Positions 37,023-47,940 of a stretch of DNA of 64,000 bases are shown one piece after another. The position numbers and the translations under genes are program-made. The notes beneath the pieces were generated by a model. That model saw nothing but the letters and a program-made list of their open reading frames with translations, had not been told where the DNA came from and made no database searches. Position 1 is the stretch's first letter, and each line of letters begins with the position of its first letter. The stretch comes from Vigna angularis (taxonomy: Eukaryota > Streptophyta > Magnoliopsida > Fabales > Fabaceae), in assembly GCF_016808095.1 (NCBI RefSeq), contig NC_068974.1:15500001-15564000 (forward strand), given 5' to 3'.

Positions 37023-38024
37023 AGTGCTTCAGAAGTCGGTTCCCCCAATTAACAAACGTCTAAAGTGCTTCAGAAGTCGGTTCCCTCCATATCTTTGTAG
37101 ATCTATTTAGACGTCTGTTATGGAGGGAACCGACTTCTGAAGCACTTTAGACGTCTGTTAATTGGGGGAACCGAAGTCTAAACCCTACCCCCAGAAATTT
37201 AAAAAGTTACTTTTTGACTCCATTTAGACGTCTGATCCCGCCACTCCGACTTCTGAAGCCATTTAGACGTCTGTTAATTGGGGAACCGACGTTTAAACCC
37301 TAAATCCAGAAATTTAAAAAGTCACTTTTTGACTCCATTTAGACGTCTGATCCCGCCACTCCGACTTCTAAAGCACTTTAGACGTCTGTTAATTGGGGGA
37401 ATCGACGTCTAAATTTTGGCATTAAAACACTGTGAACGCGAGACAACCATTACGCGCACTCATTGTTCATCATCTTCGTCGCGTTTTCTCTCTACGGGTT
37501 ATGCTTTTCAGGTTCGTTTTATCACTTTTGCACCGTTTTAAACTAATTTTACTCCGATTAAATCACTCTTTGATGCATTATCTTTCATTTGAACCGATTA
37601 AAATGCATTTTCGTTGGGTTTTGGTGCAGTTATTCTCGTGTCTTTAGGCGACGTTCTATGGCGGCGATTTCTTGTGTTTTGTACTCATCCAATTCCCTCC
37701 ACTACGTTTTTAAAACCATCCAATAAAAAAAAAGTACAATACATTCTCTTCAACTAAAATATAAAGTTGTAAACTCGAATCACCATGAGTCAGGAGCAAC
37801 CTCAGAGACGTCTAACCTATATGGATCGGACATCTATATAGACGTCAGACCTATATAGGTCGGACGTCTATATAGACGTCAGACCTATATAGGTCCGACG
37901 TATATAGAGACGTCTGACCTAAAGGGTTCGACGTTTCATTAACGTCACCCATATAGACGTCGGACAAAGATCAGACGTTAAAAGCCCAAAATAACAGACG
38001 TCTAAAGTCCTTTTTGCACTAGTG
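37023..38024 (+). mobile_element. Deleted CACTA copy, 5' end lost
   Basis: The right end reads CTTTTTGCACTAGTG at 38024, a CACTA terminus whose inverse matches the CACTAGTGC start at 8775. Bases 37430-37680 match the leader at 9300-9540 of the large element. The transposase genes are gone. The left end lacks a CACTA terminus and begins in subterminal repeats. GACGTC-containing repeats fill both flanks: 37032-37420 with 'agacgtctgttaattggggg' and 37805-37985 with 'gacctatataggtc' palindromes. It is a non-autonomous relative of the 8775 element. Confidence 0.75.
37032..37178. repeat. Large inverted repeat in deleted CACTA copy
   Basis: Arms of about 59 bp, 37032-37090 and 37120-37178, are near-perfect reverse complements separated by about 29 bases. 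They contain 'gaagtcggttccc' and 'acgtctaaagtgcttc'. Downstream (37177-37410) a unit with 'aaatttaaaaagt', 'actttttgactccatttagacgtc' and 'tcccgccactccgac' is repeated twice. Confidence 0.8.
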
Positions 38025-39264
38025 CGACTTATCCTATCCACTCTCATGTATTCATGAATTCATGTTTCTTCATTAATGTTAATGCCACTTTCGAATTTAC
38101 CTTAAACCCGATTTCTGGGTGAAGAAAGCCTACACCTAATCACTAGTTTACAATGTCTTGTCTCCCTAGCAATTAATCATGCATTACATTCTCACATAAG
38201 CTTAAAGGCAACCGATGCTCCTATTCCTATGTCTAGGTAATATTGCTTCCGGGAGAATTTCCCCAGTTCTATAGATTTCCTCATATGTGTCAATAGTGAC
38301 AAAATCAATAATCATGCAATTGAATGAGTTAAACAAAGCATGCATAGAGTATAGAGGAAAAACCCTAACAATTAGTGAAGTAAAGCATATATAATCAAGA
38401 ATCAATTCAATACATGAAAGTTTCAAAGGATTACATCGTTTCCCCAAAAACAATGGAGGTTTAGTTCACCATAGACATGGTGAAACTAGATGGAAATAAT
38501 GAAAAGAATGAAAGATAGAATCCTAAAAATGGCCCAAGCCTAATTAAACAGCGCTCAGCGGTAGAATTGCACTCAGCGGTAAGTGCGGCACTCAGAATTA
38601 GCCCTCAACGATGACGCTTAAGCTCGAGAGAGTGTACTCAACAAGCAAGCTTGGTGCTCAGTGGTAAAATGGCACTGAGCGGTGACTGTGATACTTGAAT
38701 TGTGCACTTTTCCTTCCTTTCCTGAGTCCAACTCCTTGCTACTTCAACTTATTTCATCCAATTCTTCTAAATTCCAGCCAAAACAAGGAAAACCAAGCAT
38801 AAAACCCATCCAACTCTCTTATTTCCACAACTTAAGCAAAAATATGATTTCAAGCTAGATTCTAAGTCATAAAGGGTGTTTTAGATGTCAAAATTAAGTA
38901 TAAAAATAACAGTTTTTCAACTGTTATCACTCACAAAGGATTTAAATTGTTCAGTAACATTTTTTCCAACTTATAGTGTTTTTTAGGACCTTGCCACGTG
39001 GAAGACGATTTTAACTTGTAAAGAGCAAAGTGGGTTGTATTTTTTAGAGTGTGATGACCAAAGCAACACACAAATCATGTGTCAACAAGCTACATTTGAG
39101 ACGTTGGCAAAATCCCAAATATGGTTACATCATCAATGGCTTAGGCATCCTTCATTTAGTCTTATCAAGTCCTTGTTTCCTCATTTGTTTACCATGGAGT
39201 CTGTTGAGTCTTTTAATTGTGATATTTGTCAATTGTCAAAACACCATCGTGCATGTGCTTCATT

Positions 39265-40786
39265 CAAAGATATAGTAATCTCCAATTGCCTGAAGATATC
39301 TTTAAAGTGCCCATATTATCTCTCTTTTTCAATCTTTTCACTCCCCTTTGGATAAGGAAGAAATTTTTCATTTTTCTCATTTTTCTCATTTTTTTTCTCT
39401 CCCCTCTTCTTGTCTTTCTCTTTTCTCTCATCCTCACCTATTATTTCTTCTTCTCTCTCCACTCTCTCTTTTCTCTCTTCTTTTTCTTCTTTTGTTTCTA
39501 ACTCAGCTCTCTCTTTTTTCTCATCCACCCTCTCAACATTGGCACTTACAATAGCTTTACATTCTTCCTTAGGGTTAACCTCAGTATTAGCCCCAAAACT
39601 CTTGTCAGGCATATCTTCCAGCTTCTTAGCCATTTAACCAACCTGTATCTCCAAATTTCTAATGGCAGCTTCAGTGCTTTTACGGTTGGAAATAGTCACC
39701 TGAATAAATTGTGGAAGAGTTTCTTCAAGCTTTGATGATTTCTCATTCAATGCAGATACTTGTTGCCATATTGATGGTTGATGTTGTAGTATATTGAATT
39801 GTCCTGCTTGTCCAGCTTGTCCATTCTGAACTTGACCCATGCTTGGGTGAGGTTTCCATCCTTGGTTGTAGTTCCCTTGGCGGTATTGAAATTGATTGGC
39901 CATAAAATTGACATCTTCTAAGGCCTCCACTGGAAAAGCACATTGACCATTGACAATGTCACCACCACATAGTTCACAAAGTTGTTGTTGAACCATTGCA
40001 ACATTCTTTAGCTCCTTTGGCAATTGAGAAACTGCTTTTGTCAAATTCTCCAACTGTTGAGTTATAATTTTGTTCTGCGCAAGCAAGGCATCATTTGATT
40101 GCAATTGTAAGTTGAATTGGAGCTTCTCTCTCATTATGCATCTCATTATCATTAGTAGCCATGTTGTCATTCAATTCAGTGGCTTCCTCTAGAGCCTTGC
40201 ATTTAATATTACCTCCAGCTGAGGCATCTAGCATCAACTTGGTTTGTGAGCCAAGAACTCCAAGGAAAAGAATGACTACTATTGCTGCGTCAAAGCCATG
40301 AGTAGGCGTCTTTCTCAACAAGCTCTTGTACCTATCCTAGGCTTGACCTAGCGTCTCCTTCATGCCTTGTCTAAAAGAAGAAATATCTTGCTTCCCTTTG
40401 TTGATTTTGGATTATGGGAAGTATTTGTTAAGAAACTTTGAAACCACAACTTCCCATTCAGTAAAGCTGTCTTCCGGGAAAGAATTCAACCATAGTTTTG
40501 CATTGCCGCCCAATGAGAAAGGAAACAAGCTAAGCTTTATTGCATCATCTGCCACACCATTGATCTTCACAGTATTGTAAATCTCGTTGAATGTGGTTAG
40601 ATGCTCATATGAACTTTCATGTGATAGCCCATTAAATTGGTTGCTCTTTACCAATTGTATCAACGTCGGTTTCACCTCCATGTTTGCAGCATTGACCCTC
40701 GGCCTAGCAATGCTATTAAAGTGATGAGGGCCAACAACTGTGGTATAATCTGCCAGAGTACGTCTAACATTGTTCTCTTCGGCCAT
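39265..40786 (-). pseudogene. Athila-type gag, broken
   Basis: The minus-strand frame starts MAEENNVRRTLADYTTVVGP at 40786 and runs through NSIARPRVNAANMEVKP, FPFSLGGNAKLWLNSFP and VVVSKFLNKYFP, then a stop at 40412 where Gln is expected. It continues through further frames with LLRKTPTHGFD and, at 40170-39634, QLCELCGGDIVNGQC (zinc-binding region) and FMANQFQYRQGNYNQGWKPH. Then SFGANTEVNPKEECKAI and a long Glu/Lys-rich part, and finally EKER, stop, YGHFKDIFRQLEI near 39300, just before the protease. The sequence ends at the junction with copia DNA near 39264, so protease, RT and integrase are absent. Several stops replace Trp or Gln codons. SFGANTEVNPKEECKAI is a hallmark of Athila gag. Confidence 0.9.
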
Positions 40787-40984
40787 ATCTTCCGTACTCT
40801 GGTTGGATCTTTGTGGTGAGGGTTGTAGAAGTGTTTCCAGAGAAAGAAATAATTCTCTAGAAGTTCAAATCCTCCTTCTCCTTCTACTTTCGTCCAATCC
40901 TTCAAGAAGAGGTTCTGAAAATTTCTTGCTCCTAGTCCGAATTATGTCCTGCATACACAAGAACACAAAACCCTAGAAACAATT

Positions 40985-41125
40985 GTTAGCACAGAAAGAT
41001 AGAAAAGATAAACTAAAAAGACAACAAGATAAAAAGATAAAAACAAAAAGATAGAAAGATAAACTAAAAAGATAAACAAAAAGATAGAAAGATAAAACAA
41101 AAAGATAAAAAGATAAAAAAGATAA
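40985..41125 (-). repeat. AAAAAGAT microsatellite in Athila leader
   Basis: Imperfect copies of AAAAAGAT (reverse of ATCTTTTT) lie between the Athila primer-binding site and the gag start. The position equals that of the same repeat in the elements at 8677 and 59361. Confidence 0.9.
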
Positions 41126-41188
41126 AAAAATTAAACATAAAGTCAAAGTTAATCAATCCTCACACAAATAGAATAGTTAAACCACGAG

Positions 41189-41206
41189 TCACCGGCAACG
41201 ACGCCA
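41189..41206 (-). other. Primer-binding site, tRNA-Asp type
   Basis: On the + strand TCACCGGCAACGACGCCA, two mismatches from the tRNA-Asp 3' end TCCCCGGCAACGGCGCCA. It lies 6 bases from the LTR end at 41213 and shows that the minus-strand element's 5' LTR is 41213-45582. Confidence 0.85.
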
Positions 41207-41420
41207 AAAACTTGTTAACACTCGGCAAGTGTACTTAATCGTATCAAGTAATAATAAAATGGTAAGACCAAGTATTGTTTCCCAAAAGACTCACGTCCTA
41301 AACAATTATGTGATTTGTTCATTAAATTAGACTTGTAAACGAAAACGTTGTTGTTGAATTACGAAAAATAAACATGAATGCAAAGTTTTGATCAATGGAA
41401 TAGAAATATGCAAAAACGGT

Positions 41421-44400
41421 TGTTGAGCGGGTCGCACCGCACACAAAATATTGCATAAAAGAATGCAGTATAGTCTAGGAAGTGATTCCTAGGTCGTCTC
41501 TCAAGGACCAAATTGTGGTTCAGTCTTGGATCAAACACGAAGTGGGGGGGGGGGGGGGGGGGGTTGAAAGTGTTTTTGCAAGGAAAAATAAATTAGACAA
41601 AAAGCTAAAGACAACTAACAAAATTAAAAGTTGAAAGTAGAAAACCGAACGGTTCTAACAACAAGTGTTAAAACCGAACGGTGATATAAAAGACCGAACG
41701 GTGCACTATAAATTGCACATAAAAACCGAGCGGTAATAACATTGAGACCGAACGGTCTCCGAAAAAGGAAATGAGTGAACAGTCGCTAACTACCGAGCGT
41801 CCTAACAAGGAACAAGACAAGCCGAACGTCATAGAGCAACGATAATAAAAAGCAGAACAAAGATATGGACGAACGATGTCTAACAGTGACGTTAGAGACC
41901 GAACGATTGTTGTGGAAAACAGTAAGGCCGAACGGTTCTTTTAACAAGGCCGATCGATTTTGACAACAAATTTGTCGAACCGATCGGTTCGTCAAAAACC
42001 GAACGTTCAAGGTGAGAACCGATCAGTTCCTGTAAAACAGAAATGCGCGCAATAAAGCCGAACGGTAAAAGTAAAAAACTAAAGCACAAAGTAAACACTG
42101 ATTATTGCAAGTAGACACCGAACGGCCCGAGCCGAACGGTAAGGATGGACACCGAACGGCCTCCAAACCAACGAAATAAAAATGCTGGAAAGTTGAACCG
42201 AACGGTTAAAGCAACTTAAACAGGTAAAGGCCGAACGACCTTACAAGTGACCGAACGGTATGAACGTTAAGACCGAGCGGACTCTAAACAACAATTATAA
42301 GCACGAACCGAACGGTTCTAAAGAGTGACCGAACGGTAGACGTAAGCATGAAGGAGCCGTTCGGTCTCTACCAGACCGAACGGTAGACGTAAGCAAAAAA
42401 AATGAAGGAACCGTTCGGTCTCTAACAGACTGAACGGTATGACAGTAAAGGTAAACGTGCAGACATAAATAAAAACATCAGTACGAACGAACGTAAAAAT
42501 TAAATTGCAAACAATCAACAACACAGTGTAGACAAGTATAAATTAAACGGCAGACACACAACAACACAGATCAGATTACAGTAGAAATTAAATCGCAACA
42601 ACAGAATAAAAACAGTAAAATGTTCTGGAATTTAATTGCATTGAATTTAAATTGTGCATGAACTTAATACAACAAGAAGAAAATAAAATTAGAACCCACA
42701 CACCGATTTGCTTCAACCGTGAACTTCCATTCGCAGTACCATGTTTGCTTCACTGCAGCCTCTGCTGTCCACCGTAGTGTCCACTATTCTATTCCTACTG
42801 CTAATGGAAATTGAAAAACCATGTTACAGGTTACTTTCTACTTGGAAGAAGCTTCTCTGGAAGAGAGAAAGACTCTCCCCAGACCGTAACTCTTTACTCT
42901 CTGGAACTCTCGACTGGTACCTAAATACCATCCTCCAAAGTGTTTCTCCCATGCTTTTCTCCGTTTTTCTTTGGTGCTGGAATGGGTGCGTGTGGGACGT
43001 GCTGTCGTCACATTGTTTTCCCCACATTGCCATGCTCCAATATTTTTTTAAAAAGAATTAAAATGTGGTCAGCCCACTCCCTCCTTCCATACAATTTTGT
43101 CCCCCAGTGACTTCATTCATTTAATTAATCACCACAAGGATGCACCTCCTAAAGCAGCAGCATCAACTCCTCGGCCATGCTTCACGTTTCCACGCTCCCT
43201 TTCACGACTGTGTTCTCTTCAAACAAACGTCCCAGTTCAAGTTCTGTGATGTTGGTTGGCTGCAAGACCTCCCTCCTTCATCCTACCATGTAGCACTTCC
43301 TCTTGTTGGACACTACATTCTCCAATCCCGTCTCCTTTTCTCCTTCGTTAAAACAGCCTCCTAATCTCTAACAATAATGAGAACCAAAAAAAACTGATTC
43401 CCGTGTACCATTTTCTTGCTGGAAAAACCGAGAGCTCTCCTGTGCTGCAGTCCTCCTTCTTTTTCTCTACCAGTGGCAGCTGCACTCCACACCTGGGACC
43501 AAGCGCTGGATCGAGAAGAGGTGCTGGATGTTGTGCACGCTGCTGCTGTGTTTTTATTCCATCAAACACCTTCTCCTTTCTTGGACCGTGATGCTTCATA
43601 GCCAGCTGCTTGTGTTGGACTGTGTTTTGTTTTATTTTCTGAACTGGAGTGTGAATGTGTGTGCAGGCCGTGGGTCTTCAAAGAGAATAATATCCTTCAT
43701 GCTTCCAAAATTGCACCAAGCCAAGATTGTGAGCTCCTCTTTTCTTTGCTGGATGTGTAGGCTGTGAGAAAATAGTCCAAACGAATGAAATGCTGTACAG
43801 CCGCTGCACCTCTGCTTGTGCTCCTCCCCACCGTGTGTCCGAGAGTTGCGTGGCCTCCCACTTCCATTTCAAAATGTATTTTGTTCCATGTTTGCCAAAA
43901 TAAAATGTGCAAGGGCAGTGACACTACTAAATCAATAAAACTTTCTCGAGACTTTGAACCAAGTGGTGGCCCCTACTTCTATTATTTCATTTCAAGTCTA
44001 GCTTTTGGTGGTTGTGAAAACCGTGACCTTCCAAATGTGGCAGATCCCACTTTAATTCCAAAACATGATTTTCCAAATTCTCTTTTGCATGGGTCTAAGC
44101 CATATCTGTGAACTCTAGTTCTTGAATGGATGGGTCTGAATGTCCCTTCAAATAATGAATCCCACCAATTTTTGATTTATCCATGGGCCCCGCTCTTCTT
44201 TTCCAATGAAGTCCCTAAACGTGTGCACACCAAGAGAATGAATTTAATTTTTGGTTTCTCATTTTAATTTAAAATATAATTGTTGAGAATTTTTCTTTAA
44301 GTACAAAATATCATCCAACAATTTTCCTTGCATTCAATAATGTAAATAATTAGCTCAGATAATTCAAATTAATTCAAATAAGAATTTCTGGTCAAATAAA

Positions 44401-44503
44401 GCACAATTAGCAAAAACGGAAAAATACCGAACATTTAAGCGCAATCCCCCGGTCAATTATAGCAAAATAAACTAAGTGAAGTGAATAAAATATTGACTCA
44501 TCA
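41421..44503. repeat. 3083-bp solo LTR, second copy, with decamer array
   Basis: Begins TGTTGAGCGGGTCGC and ends TTGACTCATCA, with flanks ACGGT (41416-41420) and ATGGT (44504-44508), a 5-bp duplication with one mismatch. It is homologous to 13376-16435 but lacks the hAT insertion and instead has a much expanded ACCGAACGGT-type array (41640-42440). A run of 20 G occurs at 41544-41563. Open frames at 42741-44111 lie in GC-richer LTR sequence present on both strands and show no recognisable domain. Confidence 0.8.
41640..42440. repeat. Array of about 26 ACCGAACGGT motifs
   Basis: About 26 copies or close variants (ACCGAACGGT, GCCGAACGGT, ACCGAGCGGT, ACCGATCGGT, and the reverse ACCGTTCGGT) occur in 800 bases at irregular spacing of roughly 15-50 bases. 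The motif has inverted halves ACCG and CGGT around two bases. The homologous LTR at 13376 has only three copies. Similar motifs form the interior of the unrelated Mutator-like element at 24502. Confidence 0.85.
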
Positions 44504-45585
44504 ATGGTTAATGTAGAATATGAATGATTATGTTGTTGGGGTTTCTGATTCATCCTATCCACTCTCATGTGTTCAAGAATTCATCTTTCTTCTTTAATGT
44601 TAATGTCCCTTTCTAATTTACCTTAAAATCGATGTTTCGATGAAGAAAGCCTATTCCTAACCACTAGTTTACAATGTCTTGTCTCCCTAGCAATTATTCA
44701 TGAATTACATTCGCACAGAAGCTTACAAGCAATCGATCGTCCTATTCCTATGTCTAGGTAATATTGCTTCCGGGAGAATTTCCCCAGTTCTAGATTTACC
44801 TATATGTGTCCACATAGGTAACATCAATGATCATGCAATTAAATGAGTTAAACAAAACATGCATAGAGTAAAGAGGAAAAACCCTAACAATTAATGAAGC
44901 AAAGCATATAAAATATAGAACAAATTCAATACATGGGAGTTTCAAAGGATTACATCGGTTCCCCAACAACAATGAAGGTTTAGTTCACCATAGACATGGT
45001 GAAACTAGATGAAAAACAATGAAAGAATGAAAGATAGAACCCTAGAAGTTGAAGAATAGAGCTTGAGCATCCAAAATCCTCCTCCAAGGGGTGAAGAAAG
45101 TGTGATTTTGCTTCTTTCTGTCCAAAGATACTAACCCTAATTCGACTAAAACCTTATATAGTTTCCTAACGATTACAAAAAATATGCCTAAGCCCAAATT
45201 AATGGCGCTTAGCGGCACTTTTACTGCTTAGTAGTAAGTGTGGGTCTTCAGAATTTACGATCAGCTGCAGTTTTGGCTCTCAATGGTGACTACGGGACTC
45301 CAGAGTGCCGCTCAGCGGTAGAATTGCGGTCAACGGTGACTGCGACTCTTCTTTTAAGCACTTTCACTTCCTTTCTTGAGTCCAGCTCCTTACTACTTCA
45401 ACTTCTTTCATCTAATTCATCTCAATTCCTATAAAACAAGGAAAACCAAGCATAAAACCCATCCAACTCTCTTATTTCCAAAACATAAGCAAAAACATGA
45501 TTCCAAGCTAGTTTCTAAGTCATAAAGGTTGTTTTTAGTGTCAAAATTAAGTATAAAAATAACAGTTTTTCAACTGTTATCAGAA

Positions 45586-46430
45586 TGTTAAGACCGCGAC
45601 AAGTGTACTGAATCAAATCAAGTAATATAAAATGGTAAGACCATGTATCGTATCCCAGAAGACTCACGACACTACATAATCAAGTAATACTTTAACTAAT
45701 TAAGACTTTAAAGAACAATTTCATTGGTTTAGAATGCAAAATGCAGAAAAAGTAAATACGAATGCACTTTGATCAATTGGGACAAAACACAAAAAGTGAG
45801 TGGATGATATTGATAATATGAGATGAGTATGTTGTTGGGGTTCAGATTTCACCATCCTTACTCTCATGCATATAAGAATTCATCTTCTTCATTCAATTGT
45901 TAATGTCATTATCTAAATAACTTAAAACCCGATCCCTCAACAAAGAAAGCCTATCCTTAACTATTAGACCACGATCCCTTGCATCCCTAATAATTAATTT
46001 TGCATTACGAACAGAAGCTTAAGAAAACCAAACCTCTTATCCACCTCCCCGTGCAATATTGTTTTGGGGAGAAATTCTCCAGATCGTGGTGTCTAGGTAT
46101 TTTCCAATAACAAAGAAGACCATAAATTCATGCCATGAATGACCAAAACATAACAAGCATATAGCAAAGGATAAAATCCGTAACAATTAATGAAAGAAGC
46201 ATATAATAATTTAGAACAAATTCAAATACATGAGATTTTAGAGGTTACATCTTCCCCAACAACAAATTGAGTTCAATGCTCCATAATCATGGAGAAACTA
46301 GGTGTACAATGGAATGAAAGAGATAGAAAAAGCCTAGAAGAAAAGAGAAAGAGAGAAGAAGACGAGAGAAGAAAAGAAGAAGAGAGAACAGAAAAAAAAA
46401 AGCGAGAAAAGGAGCAATTGCTACTGATGG
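45586..46430 (-). repeat. Diverged Athila-family LTR, 5' side lost
   Basis: Starts TGTTAAGACCGCGACAAGTGTACTGAATC only 3 bases after the previous LTR and follows the family order ('ggtaagacca', 'actcacgac', 'gatcaattgg', 'gttgttggggttc', 'gaaagcctatcc', 'ggagaaactaggtg'). It fades into a purine-rich stretch (46320-46410) and has no start-type end. It is clearly older than its neighbour, which may have inserted beside it or been joined to it by recombination. Confidence 0.7.
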
Positions 46431-46486
46431 CAAATTCTACTCCTACAATTCAAAGGGGCAAAAAGGGAAGGTTTCCAATCCTTTAA

Positions 46487-46866
46487 TTCTTCTTCAATTA
46501 TATTTATATCTTTGCATGATAACTTCTCTTTTAAACCAATTGCCGCACCAATTTTCATTATACTACCCTCTTCAAAATATGGCAATTTAAATCTTGAGTT
46601 ATTGTTACCCTTAGGGATACAAGAAACTTAAGATAAAAGAAAAGTGACTTGTGAATTAGGACTTTCAAATTTCCTTAAAACTACAAAACAAAGTCCTTAT
46701 TTTAAAGTTACTTCCATAAAAAAAATTCTTTCTTGGATTGATACTAATTGGAGATATATTTGATGCTTATTGTAGATATATTTTTGATCCAGGAGGAAAG
46801 TGACAAACGAAAGTTGTGCTTCTTTATATCTTCCTCATTTGAGGACAAATTTCAAGATGGAGGGTA
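46487..46866 (+). mobile_element. 3' internal end of a Ty3/gypsy element
   Basis: The sequence just before the LTR at 46867 reads GAGGACAAATTTCAAGATGGAGGG, a purine-rich tract of the type found before the 3' LTR of Ty3/gypsy elements. Upstream to about 46500 there is no coding region I can identify. The element's body is not present in the window. Confidence 0.6.
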
Positions 46867-47911
46867 TGATCGAAACCCATTTAGGACATTCCATTCAAAG
46901 GAGTACCAACTTAAGCTAAGGCTAAGAAAGTTGGAGAAGGACTTTTAAAGCTCTTTCTTAATTTTCTTTCTCTATGTCTTAGAAGGATTACCTTTAATAT
47001 GTTTGTATGATGTTTTGTAGGGACTAATAAGGTTAGGAAATCATGGATTAACTAATCAAGAAGCAAGGAAACTTCAAGAATGGAGAAGCAAGCCAAATCT
47101 TCACTTGGAGGAATGTTGGAATCTTCACTTGGATGCATAAAGGCACTGTCCAACTGTCCATCCAGCTGCTTTGGAAGCCTACATGAGTCACATTCAGCAG
47201 CTTGGTTGAAGAACAAAAGGGCTTGCACCGCTCAACACCCTCCAACTTGCGCTCTGCGTGAACATTAGGACATCATGTGCATCTAGCATAATCCATGTGC
47301 ATCCAGAAGCTTCAAAAATGATTCAACAGTTTCAAACACGTGGCTCTTCACGTTTTCTTCCCACTTGCACAACTGGCCCTTGCATCATAGCTAACGTAGC
47401 TAAGTGTAGGCGTGAACCAGGAGCTTTGTTTCTCTTTTAAATACCTTGCTCCATTGCTTGTAACCGGCACCTTTGATTTGAATGAAGAATTGTTTTTTGT
47501 TGATATTGTCCATAACTTTCTTCTTATTGAAGGTCACCAAGAGAGAGCCCGAGAGTTTCCTCTAGCCTCTCTCCCTAGCTAGGCTTCCATTCCTAGCATT
47601 TCTCCATCCATCCACATCACATTTCAGCACCCAAATCTCTGCCTTCATGTCATTTCTCAAACACTGAACACTACTGCTTGGAGTTCCTCCAATACCTTTT
47701 GATTCCTTATATCTTCATTCCACCAAACACACCTACTCTTTCAATCCTTCTTCATTCCGTTGAGTTCTTTCATCCATTCATTCACGTAACCAGCTGCTTG
47801 CATCAGACATTCAGTTGTGAAAATAGAAGTAGCTGCGTCCATATTTGTTTAGAGAAGAAGATCTGGTTGATATCTTTCACCACTAGAACCAACTGGATCC
47901 TTCTTCCATCA
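46867..47911 (+). repeat. Gypsy 3' LTR, same family as the solo LTR at 18475
   Basis: Runs from TGATCGAAACCCATTTAGG to CTTCTTCCATCA, 1045 bp. It matches the reverse of 18475-19456 through 'ggacattccattcaaaggagta', 'agctttgtttctc', 'cattgcttgtaac' and 'tagctaggctt'. A TATA-like 'tttaaatacc' at about 47437 is a candidate promoter of the element. Small open frames within are not genes. Confidence 0.8.
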
Positions 47912-47940
47912 GTGATGCTCTCTCACTCTATGGTTTCCAT

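Larger units (their letters stand above)
36867..38929 (-). repeat. Athila-family solo LTR with nested CACTA copy
   Basis: Reads TGTTAACA at 36867 to GTTATCA at 38929, the reverse of the family's TGATAAC...TGTTAACA. Flanking bases CTCAT and CTCAC form a 5-bp duplication with one mismatch, and copia coding sequence continues on both sides. The span is 2063 bp, against about 1280 for a normal LTR; the excess is a deleted CACTA copy (37023-38024), and about 100 bp of LTR is missing at that point. Confidence 0.85.
35576..39264 (+). pseudogene. Ty1/copia gag-pol, broken and truncated
   Basis: Begins MSEVKIIPLGVPNDLPNIG at 35576. Gag runs with an in-frame TAG at 35759 and a frameshift in the T run near 35885, then continues 35900-36600. 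The zinc knuckle CSYCKRSGHTKEIC is at about 36328, and the protease active site WILDSGATDHMT at about 36645, after which the frame shifts again (VANGQGIPICGSG, VLHVPQLANSLIS). An Athila solo LTR then splits the gene at 36867-38929. After it the frame resumes with LYFLECDDQ-like (VGCIFLE), HQWLRHPSFSLIKSLFP and FNCDICQLSKHHRA, the GAG-pre-integrase domain (to about 39262). Integrase core, RT and RNase H are missing, replaced by minus-strand Athila sequence. It cannot transpose by itself. Confidence 0.85.
41213..45582 (-). repeat. Athila-type 5' LTR interrupted by a 3.08-kb solo LTR
   Basis: Reads TGTTAACACTCGG at 41213 and ends TGTTATCA at 45582. LTR sequence runs 41213-41420 and resumes at 44504 ('ccactctcatg', 'caatgtcttgtctccctagcaatt', 'gatcatgcaatt', 'gtttcaaaggattacat'). 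The insert 41421-44503 is listed separately. Without it the LTR is about 1290 bp, as in the other copies. It belongs to the minus-strand element whose gag is at 39265-40786. Confidence 0.85.

Noticed and set aside
39316..39637. Plus-strand open frames rich in Ser, Leu and Phe
   Set aside because: They are the antisense of the Glu/Lys-rich Athila gag part, which is the real former coding strand.
41544..41563. Run of 20 G as a functional quadruplex
   Set aside because: Single homopolymer in one LTR copy, with only a short G tract in the sister copy; slippage or sequencing error is the simpler view.
41640..42440. CRISPR-like array of short repeats
   Set aside because: Spacing is irregular, copies vary and occur in both orientations, the repeat is only 10 bp, and the context is a plant LTR.
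42741..44111. Cluster of 60-108-aa open frames
   Set aside because: All lie in the 3' part of the second 3-kb solo LTR on both strands, with no domain.
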